A DNA stretch of 64,000 nucleotides, from the NCBI GenBank assembly GCA_040878185.1, contig JBBDMS010000022.1:62001-126000 (forward strand). Direction: 5' to 3'. The DNA is from JAWXBK01 sp040878185. Lineage in GTDB: Bacteria > Pseudomonadota > Alphaproteobacteria > Dongiales > Dongiaceae. The position numbers and the translations under genes were made by a program. Position 1 is the first letter of the stretch. Every line of letters begins with the position of its first letter. Positions 34,217-42,157 of the stretch are shown here, piece by piece. A model generated the notes under the pieces. The model searched no databases and was not told the DNA's origin. It saw only the letters and a list, made by a program, of their open reading frames with translations.

Positions 34217-35089
34217 ATGAGCGTCAAGGCCGCTTTCATCGGATTGGGCGTGATGGGCTATCCGATGGCGGGACATCTCGCATCGAAGGGCCATCGGGTC
34301 ACCGTTTACAACCGCACGCGCGACAAAGCCGACAAATGGGCGAAGCAGTATGGCGGCAGGGCGGCGGCGACCCCGGCGGACGCCGCGAAGGGCGCTTCCA
34401 TCGTCTTTTCCTGCGTCGGCAACGACGACGATCTGCGGGCGGTGACGGGCGGTAGGGACGGCGCTTTCGACGGCATGGCGCGCGATGCGGTCTTCGTCGA
34501 CCACACGACTGCATCGGCCGAGGTCGCCCGCGAACTGGGGGCGATCGCCGGTGAGCACGGCTTCCATTTCCTCGATGCGCCGGTCTCCGGCGGGCAGGCG
34601 GGTGCCGAGAACGGCCAGCTCACGGTTATGGTCGGCGGCGAGCCAGCGGCCTTCGATCGCGCAAAGCCGGTGATCGATGCCTTTGCGAAATCCTGCGTGC
34701 TGCTTGGGCCGGTCGGATCAGGCCAACTCACCAAGATGGTCAATCAGATCTGCATCGCGGGGCTGGTGCAGGGTCTCGCCGAGGGCCTGAATTTCGCGCA
34801 ACGCGCCGGGCTCGATGGGGCCAAGGTCGTCGAGGTGATCTCGAAGGGCGCGGCGCAGTCCTGGCAGATGGACAATCGCGCGCGCACGATGCTCGCCGGC
34901 AAATTCGATTTCGGCTTCGCGATCGACTGGATGCGCAAGGATCTGGCGATCTGTCTTGCCGAGGGACGGCGCAACGGTGCGCGCCTGCCGGTCGCCGCTT
35001 TGGTCGACCAATTCTACGCCCAGGTGCAGGCGCGCGGCGGCAAACGCTGGGATTCATCCGGGCTGATGCATCTCCTCGTGAACGACTGA
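34217..35089 (+). CDS. 3-hydroxyisobutyrate dehydrogenase-family oxidoreductase
   Basis: The 290-residue beta-hydroxyacid dehydrogenase has the NAD(P)-binding GLGVMGYPMAGHLASKGH, the substrate-binding DAPVSGGQAGAENGQLTVM and the catalytic Lys in GQLTKMVNQICIAG. NRT at the end of the second beta strand (VTVYNRTRDKAD) suggests NADP preference. GGAGGGGACAAGGG is a strong ribosome-binding site. Substrate could be 3-hydroxyisobutyrate, tartronate semialdehyde or a related hydroxyacid. It is the last plus-strand gene before a non-coding stretch. Confidence 0.88.
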   Translation: MSVKAAFIGLGVMGYPMAGHLASKGHRVTVYNRTRDKADKWAKQYGGRAAATPADAAKGASIVFSCVGNDDDLRAVTGGRDGAFDGMARDAVFVDHTTASAEVARELGAIAGEHGFHFLDAPVSGGQAGAENGQLTVMVGGEPAAFDRAKPVIDAFAKSCVLLGPVGSGQLTKMVNQICIAGLVQGLAEGLNFAQRAGLDGAKVVEVISKGAAQSWQMDNRARTMLAGKFDFGFAIDWMRKDLAICLAEGRRNGARLPVAALVDQFYAQVQARGGKRWDSSGLMHLLVND

Positions 35090-35209
35090 ATGATCCAGGG
35101 GCGTCGGTTTGGAGAGAAGGGCCGGGGCTCTTGCGCACGAGAAGAACCCGCGGCGGAACCGCTGCCGGCGGCACGGGAAGTAACGGTTGAGGAAGTCGGT
35201 CCACAGCAT
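35054..35209 (-). CDS. Possible small basic protein (speculative)
   Basis: A 51-codon ORF starts at ATG 35209 and stops at 35054. GGAGGAGC lies 6 bases before the start, a strong ribosome-binding site. The product begins MLWTDFLNRYFPCRRQRF and is rich in Arg, Phe and Cys. It matches no family I know. Its 3' end overlaps the end of the dehydrogenase gene on the other strand. The good start signal is the only positive evidence. Confidence 0.25.
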   Translation of the reverse strand: MLWTDFLNRYFPCRRQRFRRGFFSCARAPALLSKPTPLDHSVVHEEMHQPG

Positions 35210-35457
35210 GGTCTTGCTCCTCCGGTTTCGGGGACCGAACGACGGTCCTCATGCCTTTGAGGGAGCAAGGTTCATGCCAAAATTGCACCAAACCGGCGCC
35301 AGAACGGGTTAAGCCGGAGTGGGCACCGATAGAAATCTGTAAATCATTATATTTCAGATAACTATAGATCGATCTTCAACTAACTTAAGCTGGTTTCTCA
35401 ACTTGGATTCGGGTCTAAACCAAGCCGCATCAGCCCGTCTCCTGGGCAGATCGGTGC
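35090..35457. other. Intergenic stretch with AT-rich island
   Basis: Apart from the small ORF on the minus strand, nothing coding is seen. GGACCG/CGGTCC (about 35230-35246) forms a short hairpin. From 35330 to 35400 the sequence becomes distinctly AT-rich and holds a perfect palindrome AGATCGATCT at 35366-35375. The 9-bp inverted repeat GGCACCGAT (35322-35330) and ATCGGTGCC (35450-35458) brackets this island. The right arm touches the mazG stop codon. Confidence 0.5.
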
Positions 35458-36306
35458 CTATTTCCGATGCGATTCAGCGTCTTCGGAGCCGCCTCGCTCT
35501 TCGGCCTTGGCGATGTCCCAAAGCGCGTCCATCTCGGCGAGCGTCATGCCGTCGAGTGCGCGACCCTGGGCTGTGGCGAGCGCCTCGATCCGGCGAAAGC
35601 GGGTTTCGAATTTATGATTGGTCCGGCGCAATGCTGATTCTGGGTCGATCCCGAGATGGCGGGCGAGGTTAACGCAGGCGAACACCAGATCGCCGACCTC
35701 GTCCTCGAGCCGCTCGTGGACGCCGCCGGCCGCCATCTCGGCCTCGATCTCGGCGAGCTCTTCCCGGATCTTGTCCTTGACCGCATCGGCGTTCGGCCAG
35801 TCGAACCGGACCCGGGCGGCACGCTTCTGGAGCTTGAGCGCGCGGATGAGGGCGGGCAGGCCGGCGATCACCCCGTCGAGGGCGCTGGCCGCCGCCCGGC
35901 CGGCGATCTGGGCCTTCGCGTCGCGCTCGCGGGCCTTGATCGCCTCCCAGGCCTCAGTCTGGGCGGCGGCGGTCGCAATTGATGCATCGCCAAATACATG
36001 AGGATGGCGCTGGATCATCTTGTCAGAAATCGCTTTTGATACGTCAGGAAACGAGAAATGACCGGCTTCCTCGGCCATCCGGGAATGGAACACGACCTGG
36101 AACAGCAGGTCGCCGAGCTCGTCCTTGAGATCGGCCATGTCGCCACGCTGGATCGCGTCTGCCACCTCGTAGGCTTCCTCGATGGTATGCGGCGCGATGG
36201 TCCCGAAATTCTGCTCGACGTCCCACGCGCAGCCGCGTTCGCGATCGCGCAGCCGCACCATGATCGCGAGAAGCCGGGCCATGGGGTCGTTGTCGGGGTC
36301 GGTCAT
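35458..36306 (-). CDS. mazG: Nucleoside triphosphate pyrophosphohydrolase MazG
   Basis: The 282-residue enzyme hydrolyses non-canonical or excess NTPs to NMPs and PPi. Both MazG repeats are present. The N-terminal one has CAWDVEQNFGTIAPHTIEEAYEV and LKDELGDLLFQVVFHSRMAEE, with the metal-binding EExxE/ELGD pattern. The C-terminal one has KIREELAEIEAEM and LEDEVGDLVFACVNLARHLG. The length fits the E. coli-type enzyme. The C-terminal tail is Glu/Asp-rich. Upstream is a 312-bp spacer. Confidence 0.95.
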   Translation of the reverse strand: MTDPDNDPMARLLAIMVRLRDRERGCAWDVEQNFGTIAPHTIEEAYEVADAIQRGDMADLKDELGDLLFQVVFHSRMAEEAGHFSFPDVSKAISDKMIQRHPHVFGDASIATAAAQTEAWEAIKARERDAKAQIAGRAAASALDGVIAGLPALIRALKLQKRAARVRFDWPNADAVKDKIREELAEIEAEMAAGGVHERLEDEVGDLVFACVNLARHLGIDPESALRRTNHKFETRFRRIEALATAQGRALDGMTLAEMDALWDIAKAEERGGSEDAESHRK

Positions 36307-36618
36307 CGGGACTTCCTGCTGCTGAATTGGGATCGGTCTCTGGCCTCGAAACCGGGAACTGGATAGTGGGAATTACCCGGGCGAAGCAAAAACGGGAAGG
36401 AACCCAGGCGAGGGAAGAATGGCGGCGGACCGCCGCGGGTTAGTGTCCATTTATCGCATAATGTATATTACGGGAAATAGAAGAGGGTATTCGGACGCAC
36501 CTGTATCAGCCGCCGGTATACCAAAAGGACGCCGATCTGCGGTTCCGGAAATCCGGGTCGAAATGGCATACCCGATGCCGGCCGGATCTCAACGACGGAG
36601 ACCAGTGGCCACTGTCGC
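36307..36618. other. Intergenic stretch upstream of mazG
   Basis: No convincing gene is seen. It contains a compact GC hairpin (GCGGCG/CGCCGC, 36422-36436), a near-perfect 12-bp AT palindrome TAATGTATATTA (36459-36470) and a palindrome AGTGGCCACT (36604-36613) at the stop of the next gene. On the minus strand it can hold the mazG promoter and the terminator of the metallo-hydrolase gene. Confidence 0.45.
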
Positions 36619-37335
36619 TCAGCAGTATCGGGCGATTTCGGATCCGATCAGCGTCCGCATCCGGTCGGGTTCGATGACGCCAAAATGCCCGCCGAAGACC
36701 CGCGCGACCGGTAGCGTCGCCAGACGCTCGAGGCTTGCCCGAAACCCGACCGGATCTTCGGGCGGAAAATCCCGATCGAGCGGATCGTCGAGCAACGTAT
36801 CGCCGGTGAACAGGAACCGGGTTGCCGGCTCCCAGAGCGCGATCGATCCGAGGCTGCGGCCCGGCACATGCATGACCTCGAGCCGTCGGTCGCCGAGGTT
36901 GATCACATCGCCCTCCTCGACCAGGCGGGTCGACGGTCGGGTCACCAGTTGGTAGCTCATCACGTCGTAGCCCGGCCAGGGCAAGGCCGAGACCATCTCG
37001 GGGCAGACATAACCCTCGATCGCGTTCCGCCCTGCGGCCAGCGCCTGGGCATCGAGCGGATGGCAGGCGCGCTGCGCGAACGAGTGAAGTCCGCCAGCAT
37101 GGTCGTAGAAGTAGCAGAGCGCGATCGCGAGTGGCGGCCGGCCGGTGATCCCTTCGATCACCGGCGCCAACGGCAGGATGCCGGCACCGGTATCGACCAC
37201 GAGATCCGCCGCCGAGCCGCGTACCAGCCAGATATCGCCCGACAGATACGGATCGACATGCGCCTCGCGCAGCCGGACGATGCCGTCCGCATGCGGTTCG
37301 ATTCCGTACCAGATATCGGCGACCGGCAGCGTCAT
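36619..37335 (-). CDS. Metallo-beta-lactamase-fold protein with degenerate metal motif
   Basis: The 238-residue protein has the overall MBL order: VDTGAGILPL, a DHAGG motif, HVPGRSLGSIALW, FTGDTLLD and GGHFGVIEP. The usual HxHxDH metal motif reads CYFYDH (residues 74-79), so the first two His ligands are Cys and Phe. The later His (HVPG), Asp (GDT) and His (GGH) ligands remain. It may bind a single metal, use the Cys, or be a non-hydrolytic relative. No substrate can be assigned. It is divergent from the LysE gene and about 310 bp upstream of mazG. Confidence 0.8.
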   Translation of the reverse strand: MTLPVADIWYGIEPHADGIVRLREAHVDPYLSGDIWLVRGSAADLVVDTGAGILPLAPVIEGITGRPPLAIALCYFYDHAGGLHSFAQRACHPLDAQALAAGRNAIEGYVCPEMVSALPWPGYDVMSYQLVTRPSTRLVEEGDVINLGDRRLEVMHVPGRSLGSIALWEPATRFLFTGDTLLDDPLDRDFPPEDPVGFRASLERLATLPVARVFGGHFGVIEPDRMRTLIGSEIARYC

Positions 37336-37515
37336 GGGCTGATCCTAGCAGAACGCCCGTCCGGATCGGCGAGTCCCGTTCGTGTGCCCGGCTTTACCCG
37401 GCGCGCGATTGCACGACGGGCTGGCCCGCATATCGGCTGCCGGGGCATGATCGGCGGCGCGCCGCCTGCCCGCGCGATTCCATCCCCCTCCTGCAGCTTC
37501 CGACAGACCGGTGTC

Positions 37516-38130
37516 ATGCCCGACCTGCTTATCCCGTTCCTGATCTTCGGCGTGACGATGAGCATCACGCCAGGCCCGAATGTGATCATGATCGCGGCGT
37601 CCGGCGTCAATTTCGGCTGGCGCCGGTCGATCCCGCTTTATTTCGGGGTCGTGCTCGGATTCATGTCGCTGCTGCTGGCCGTTGGCTTCGGACTTGGCGC
37701 GGTGTTCGATCGTTATCCGGCCATCCACAATTTGCTGCGCTACGCGGGTGCCGCCTATCTGATCTGGCTCGGGATACGGATCGCGACCAGCGGCCGCAAG
37801 AAAACGTCCGCCAATCCTGACCAGGACAAGGAAGCGGGCCGCCGCCCCTTCAGCTTCCTGCAGGGTGCGGCGCTGCAATGGGTCAATCCCAAGGGCTGGA
37901 TCATGGCGGTCGGCGCGATGTCGATCTTCACCCTTCCCGACCGCGCGATGGCGCCGCAGGTACTTTTGATCGTCGCCATCCTCGGCGCCATGGGCTTCGC
38001 CTCGATGGCGCTCTGGCTCGGCAGCGGTGTCCTGATTGCGCGCTATCTCAAGACCGAGCGGGCGCTGCGGCGGTTCAACCTCGCGCTCGGTATTTTGTGT
38101 ATCTTCTCGGTGGTGCTGATCTTCGTGTGA
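37516..38130 (+). CDS. LysE/RhtB-family amino-acid exporter
   Basis: The 204-residue protein has six predicted hydrophobic helices. The family signature is at the start (FGVTMSITPGPNVIMIAASGVNFG), followed by AGAAYLIWLGIRI and LQGAALQWVNPKGWIMAVGAM. It is an inner-membrane exporter of an amino acid or derivative; substrate is unknown. ATG 37516 gives the normal family N-terminus; the frame is open upstream but that part overlaps the divergent MBL gene. The small lipoprotein gene follows after 20 bp. Confidence 0.9.
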   Translation: MPDLLIPFLIFGVTMSITPGPNVIMIAASGVNFGWRRSIPLYFGVVLGFMSLLLAVGFGLGAVFDRYPAIHNLLRYAGAAYLIWLGIRIATSGRKKTSANPDQDKEAGRRPFSFLQGAALQWVNPKGWIMAVGAMSIFTLPDRAMAPQVLLIVAILGAMGFASMALWLGSGVLIARYLKTERALRRFNLALGILCIFSVVLIFV

Positions 38131-38150
38131 TCCGGCGAAGGAGCGAGGCG

Positions 38151-38543
38151 ATGGGCCATCCCTCAGTTGCGTTGACCTTGCTCCGCCGCCTCGCGCTCTG
38201 CGCCCTGCTGCCGCTCGCGGCCTGCGGCAGTGGCTGCAACGAGGAAATGCTCGACGAGATCGAATCGCCGGACGGTCGTTACGTAGCCGGGGTGTTTGAA
38301 CGTCGCTGCGATGAGGGCGCGAGCGAGGATCCCGTCGTGCGCTATGTCACCGCGCGGGCGGTCGATGCCGAGAATTACGGCGAAGATCCGCTGAAGGCGG
38401 CGATCTATGTCGCCGGCGGCGAGCATGAATTGTCGGCGGCCTGGATCCAGCCCGGCTGGCTCGCAATCATTTCCAGCGCCCCGCCGGACCAGGTCATCCA
38501 ATGGTCGGCGAACTGGCAGGACGTGATTATCGTTTACCAGTGA
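38151..38543 (+). CDS. Small hypothetical lipoprotein
   Basis: The 130-residue protein has a lipoprotein signal peptide ending in the lipobox LAAC (Cys near 26), followed by GSGCNEEMLDEIESPDGRYVAGVFERRCDEG. It is predicted to be lipid-anchored in the envelope. The GRYVAGVFERRCDEGASED and later IYVAGGEHELSAAW sections resemble small beta-rich lipoproteins of unknown function. Two extra Cys residues beyond the lipidated one might form a disulfide. GAAGGAGCGAGG supplies the ribosome-binding site. It probably shares a transcript with the LysE gene. Confidence 0.75.
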   Translation: MGHPSVALTLLRRLALCALLPLAACGSGCNEEMLDEIESPDGRYVAGVFERRCDEGASEDPVVRYVTARAVDAENYGEDPLKAAIYVAGGEHELSAAWIQPGWLAIISSAPPDQVIQWSANWQDVIIVYQ

Positions 38544-38588
38544 ACCGATCACGCCGGTCGGGTGCGAGCGCCCGCCGAACCAGGCCGC

Positions 38589-38927
38589 CTAGAGCAGCGG
38601 ATCCGGCTCGACGCCAAGCAGCCGCAGGGCCTTCTCGAGCGTCACCTCGCCCTCGTCGTCGACATCGGCATTACACAGATAGCCGCCTTTATCGCGATGG
38701 CTCTGCGCCAGGCCGAGATACGGATTCGTTTGATGCTCGTCCTTGACCGCATCGAACTGCTGCTCGAGCTGGATGCAGCGATCTGACGTGACGAGGGTAA
38801 TTGATGACGGCAGCGCGGACGGATCGGCCATCTGCGGCATGGCCGCATGAGTCGCACCCGCCGACGCCAGCATTGCCGCCCCGAGCAGCGCCGCAACCAT
38901 TCCATGTAATCGATTTAAGCGTGTCAT
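38589..38927 (-). CDS. Small secreted protein of unknown function
   Basis: The 112-residue protein has a clear Sec signal peptide (about 1-29, cleavage near THAA). The mature part is acidic and contains two Cys residues (DRCIQLE and YLCNADVD) that could pair. A strong GGGGAGCG ribosome-binding site lies before ATG 38927. I do not recognise the family. It is the last of a minus-strand series that includes a sulfatase and its activator, but it is separated from the previous gene by 177 bp containing a hairpin. Confidence 0.7.
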   Translation of the reverse strand: MTRLNRLHGMVAALLGAAMLASAGATHAAMPQMADPSALPSSITLVTSDRCIQLEQQFDAVKDEHQTNPYLGLAQSHRDKGGYLCNADVDDEGEVTLEKALRLLGVEPDPLL

Positions 38928-38971
38928 GGATCGCTCCCCGTTTGTCTGTTTCTTTGAACATTATCGTCCTC

Positions 38972-38992
38972 GCGGTGGCGAATTTCCACCGC
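38972..38992 (-). terminator. Hairpin after the secreted-protein series
   Basis: A perfect 7-bp stem GCGGTGG/CCACCGC with a 7-base loop lies between 38589-38927 and 39105-39650. Read on the minus strand it follows the latter gene. The T-run is weak. Confidence 0.4.
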
Positions 38993-39104
38993 CATCCGCA
39001 GCCCAAGAATGCCCTCAAGTCGCGTGCGATCTCGCCCAGGCGCCCGGCTTCGACGGTCAGCGTGTACTCGCAGAGCCAGTCGGAATCGCCGGTCCGGTCG
39101 CGAC

Positions 39105-39650
39105 TTACGGAATCGTGTAAGTCAGCCCCTTGATGCTCATGATGCCTGCGCCTTCCGCATGGCGAACACCGTCCTGTTGCTCGACGAAGCTCTGGCGCTC
39201 GCTGCGGACCATCACGGTGCCGCTCCCGGTCACGCCCTCGAATATACCGGTACCGCCGGTGAGTGTAATCGTGCCGTCGCAGCCGATACGGAACACGCCC
39301 GTGCAACTGATGTCGGCATAGACGCGATCGCCGTCGACATTTTCGATCAGGCAATGTCCCTCTGCCGATTGCGCCGCCGTCGACGTCTCGATATGGACCA
39401 TAACCGGGCAACTGGCGCTACCCGAAGGCACCAGCCCATGTTCGGTGTCGACATAGAGCGGTCCCACGAGGGCGCCGACGAAGATCATGCGATCGACGCC
39501 AATTTCGTACGTATGCCCCTTCCCGCTCCAGGCGAGGAATGCGTCAATCGTTTCGCCATCGGCAGCATGCGCAGGGCCGACCGTTGTGAGCACGGCCGAG
39601 CTTCCGAATGCCAGACCGGCCAGCAGCAATGTGGTGAATAAGCGTTTCAT
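39105..39650 (-). CDS. Secreted beta-rich protein of unknown function
   Basis: The 181-residue protein has a signal peptide (about 1-29, cleavage near AHAA). The mature part is Gly/Thr-rich with repeated short beta-strand patterns. The segment TLTGGTGIFEGVTGSGTVMV resembles the strand-turn pattern of dirigent/allene-oxide-cyclase-like barrels, but this likeness is weak. Four Cys residues (SCPV, HCLI, SCTG, GCDG) may form disulfides. ATG 39650 is preferred over the in-frame one 60 bp upstream because the signal peptide starts there. It lies 28 bp after the preceding gene. Confidence 0.7.
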   Translation of the reverse strand: MKRLFTTLLLAGLAFGSSAVLTTVGPAHAADGETIDAFLAWSGKGHTYEIGVDRMIFVGALVGPLYVDTEHGLVPSGSASCPVMVHIETSTAAQSAEGHCLIENVDGDRVYADISCTGVFRIGCDGTITLTGGTGIFEGVTGSGTVMVRSERQSFVEQQDGVRHAEGAGIMSIKGLTYTIP

Positions 39651-39678
39651 GTTTCTGACTCCGTGTTGCCTGGCCGTA

Positions 39679-40140
39679 TCAATCCAGCTTGATGATGATG
39701 ATGTCGCCACCGAGCGAGAGCATCAGACCGGCGCGTTCCGCCTGGAGATGCATGTAAACCCCGGCACTGTTCTGCAGCCAGAGCTCGCCGGTGCTGGTAT
39801 CGCCGACGACGGCGCCATAGCGGGCCTGTCCATAGGCACCCTCGAACTGCGACGGATCGGTCATGTTGTAGACCTCGCCCGTTGCCTCAATGCTGGAAGC
39901 ACCCATGCCGCCAACACCAAGTCCGCCGATCGAGAAATCGTAACTGTTGCCGTTGAAATGCAGCGTGCCCCCGCCGAGATTGGCGCTGCCGATGAAGGCG
40001 ATCTGCACCTGACTGATTTCCACCGTCCCGGCCTTCACCAGGTCATCGGCGGCAAGCGGTGTCGCGGCCAGCAGCGCAACAAAAACAAATGCGGCCGCAC
40101 GGATACGGCGCGCCGCCTTGTCACTTCGAGTTAACCTCAT
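39679..40140 (-). CDS. Secreted beta-rich protein of unknown function
   Basis: The 153-residue protein has a signal peptide (about 1-31, cleavage near PLAA). The mature part contains GEVYNMTDPSQFEGAYGQ, LWLQNSAGVYMHLQAERAG and a C-terminal LSLGGDIIIIKLD. This layout, a Tyr/Asn motif followed by a paired-strand tail, recurs in small uncharacterised periplasmic proteins of Proteobacteria, but I cannot name the family. It lies 49 bp after the barrel gene and 28 bp before the next, consistent with an operon. Function is unknown. Confidence 0.7.
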   Translation of the reverse strand: MRLTRSDKAARRIRAAAFVFVALLAATPLAADDLVKAGTVEISQVQIAFIGSANLGGGTLHFNGNSYDFSIGGLGVGGMGASSIEATGEVYNMTDPSQFEGAYGQARYGAVVGDTSTGELWLQNSAGVYMHLQAERAGLMLSLGGDIIIIKLD

Positions 40141-40189
40141 CGTCGTGTACTCCTTTCGATCGGCGCGCCTTCATGCAACGCCGGATTGC

Positions 40190-40969
40190 CTACAGTCGAA
40201 AACTGGCGCCAAAGATTGGTCCGGTCAGCGTCAGGTTTTCCATGATGCTGCTATCCTTGAAATCGATCTCGAGGTGACGATAACCAAGCTGAAAGGCGAG
40301 CCAATCGTTCGCCTGCCAGCCGACCGTCCCCATCGCCTGCCAGGTCAGTTTGGAATCGACGCCGCCGCCGATATCGCCGATCGCATTGAGGAAGAACCCG
40401 GAGCCGAGATTCAATCGTGCCCGCGCACCGACAATGGGATCGATTAACGTGTCGGACGTACTGGCGGATGCTGGCACCGCCCCCTTGAAATCGAGATCGA
40501 TCTCGAGCGAAACGACCTGCACGCCGGCCATCAGATCGACGATGAATGGGTCCTCCTCGATCACCCGATAGCCGAGATTGGCCGAGCCCAGAATGCCGGA
40601 CACTTCCGTCTCGCCTTTGTCGAACACGACGCCGTCAAACCCTTGCGAACCCGAGAGATCGACATAGCTGAGATCAAGCAATAGGAAGACACGATTCTTC
40701 CGCACTTCGAGGGCCGCCTCGGCAGCGACATCGAGCACGTCGAGAAGATCGGTTTGGGTTTCCATCGGCGGAAGCGCCCCAACCGATCGTGACGATGTTT
40801 CCACGCTCGGTAGCCAGACATAAGGCGTCAACTGCACGAACCAGTCGGAATCGGACACCGGCTCCTCGGCTTGAGCGACGTTTGTCGTTCCCAAAAGCAG
40901 GATCGCGAGCGCAACCGCAGCGGATGTGACGCTGTGCAAGCCCGCCAATCGGCTTGATTTCACTTTCAT
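40190..40969 (-). CDS. Outer-membrane beta-barrel protein
   Basis: The 259-residue protein has a signal peptide (about 1-34, cleavage near AQA) and alternating hydrophobic/polar strands ending in a C-terminal aromatic-type strand (TGPIFGASFRL). Recognisable stretches are WFVQLTPYVWLPS, RVFLLLDLSYVDLSG, VGARARLNLGSGFFLNAIGD and WLAFQLGYRHLEIDF. It is probably an OmpA/OmpW-like barrel, with a pore or adhesion role. ATG 40969 follows GGGGAACC. It lies 114 bp after the FGE gene, with a palindrome (ACCAATTGGT, 40980-40989) and a GC hairpin in the gap. Confidence 0.78.
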   Translation of the reverse strand: MKVKSSRLAGLHSVTSAAVALAILLLGTTNVAQAEEPVSDSDWFVQLTPYVWLPSVETSSRSVGALPPMETQTDLLDVLDVAAEAALEVRKNRVFLLLDLSYVDLSGSQGFDGVVFDKGETEVSGILGSANLGYRVIEEDPFIVDLMAGVQVVSLEIDLDFKGAVPASASTSDTLIDPIVGARARLNLGSGFFLNAIGDIGGGVDSKLTWQAMGTVGWQANDWLAFQLGYRHLEIDFKDSSIMENLTLTGPIFGASFRL

Positions 40970-41083
40970 GGTTCCCCGGACCAATTGGTTACGCGGTCCG
41001 CCGCGATTCTGGTTCATTTGTTCACAGGCCCGACATCACGCAACTCAGCATCGGTCAGCCTGCCCTTTGGCAGCACGAGATGG

Positions 41084-42124
41084 TCATCCAGCCTGGTCCC
41101 CACTCGGTCGCAGAACCGTCCGAAACCCAACATGCGAGGTGCCGACATCGAGTGCCGCAGGTTGGCGTGCGGCGGGCCGATACCGGAAGCAGAAATCGTC
41201 CGAACAAAGGAAGGACCCGCCCTTTATGACGCCCATGCCCGGCTGCGGGCCACGCATGTCGACATAATCGTCCTTCACGATCTCCCAGACATTTCCCGCC
41301 ATATCATAGAGCCCGTACTTATTGGCGCTGAAGCAGCCGATCGGAGCGGCTCCTGCATATCCATCGATCGCCTGGTTGATGACCGGGAAAACACCCTGCC
41401 ACGCATTCGCCTGCCACTCGCCTTGCGGCACTTCCTCGTTGCCCCAGACATAGTCAGCAGCGTCGATACCGCCGCGTGCGGCGAACTCCCATTCGGCCTC
41501 GGTCGGAAGATCGCGACCGAGCCAGCGCGCATATGCCAGAGCATCGTCGCGCGTGATATGCACGACCGGATGCATTTCCCTATTCTCGATTGTGCTCCCG
41601 GGCCCTTCCGGATTGCGCCAATTGGCCCCGGGCATATACCGCCACCATTGGCCGATATCCGACATATTCGTAACGCTGTCCGGCGCCACAAACACGATTG
41701 CGCCGGGCTTAAGAAATTCAGGATCGACACCCGGATAGGCGGACGGATCGACCGGCCGCTCTGCATCGGTGACATAACCGGTCGCTTCCACAAATGCGGC
41801 AAACTGGGCATTCGTCACTTCATGGCGATCGATGTGAAACGGCGCGACGTCAACGCTGCGAACCGGCCCTTCTTCCGGGCCTCCGAATTCCGAGCCCATT
41901 GTGAAACGCCCGCCCGGAATAAACACCATGTCATTCCTGCTGCCCGATACCGACGTCGCATCCGGCTCTGCTGGCGGGAGGCAGGCCGATGGGCCGGCGT
42001 CGGCCTGCGAAATGAATGGCCAAACGAAATATCCAGCACCCATGCCGGCAGCACCAAGGAAAACACCCGCTGCAACAGCGTACAATCCGGTGCGTCGACG
42101 AAGCCTCATCGGTCTGTCTGCCAT
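41084..42124 (-). CDS. Formylglycine-generating enzyme (FGE/SUMF1 family)
   Basis: The 346-residue enzyme oxidises the active-site Cys of sulfatases to formylglycine. An N-terminal membrane or signal segment (about 13-36, AVAAGVFLGAAGMGAGYF) is followed by a periplasmic catalytic domain: MVFIPGGRFTMGS, EVTNAQFAAFVEATGYV, LPTEAEWEFAARGG, YDMAGNVWEI. The two active-site Cys are Cys307 and Cys312 in GGSFLCSDDFCFRYRPAAR, matching the CX4C pair of characterised aerobic FGEs, so it should be active and copper- and oxygen-dependent. It starts 33 bp after the sulfatase stop, its obvious substrate. Periplasmic placement is unusual and is an inference. Confidence 0.9.
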   Translation of the reverse strand: MADRPMRLRRRTGLYAVAAGVFLGAAGMGAGYFVWPFISQADAGPSACLPPAEPDATSVSGSRNDMVFIPGGRFTMGSEFGGPEEGPVRSVDVAPFHIDRHEVTNAQFAAFVEATGYVTDAERPVDPSAYPGVDPEFLKPGAIVFVAPDSVTNMSDIGQWWRYMPGANWRNPEGPGSTIENREMHPVVHITRDDALAYARWLGRDLPTEAEWEFAARGGIDAADYVWGNEEVPQGEWQANAWQGVFPVINQAIDGYAGAAPIGCFSANKYGLYDMAGNVWEIVKDDYVDMRGPQPGMGVIKGGSFLCSDDFCFRYRPAARQPAALDVGTSHVGFRTVLRPSGDQAG

Positions 42125-42157
42125 CTTCGCATATGCGCCTACGTGCCCCGAAGCATC

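Noticed and set aside
35403..35672. Plus-strand 89-residue frame
   Set aside because: Mostly antisense to the 3' end of mazG, with no family likeness.
38689..39411. 240-residue minus-strand frame with a protein-like middle part (DWLCEYTLTVEAGRLG)
   Set aside because: Both ends overlap better-supported genes in other frames; the middle, about 170 bp, could be a decayed fragment but nothing supports a gene.
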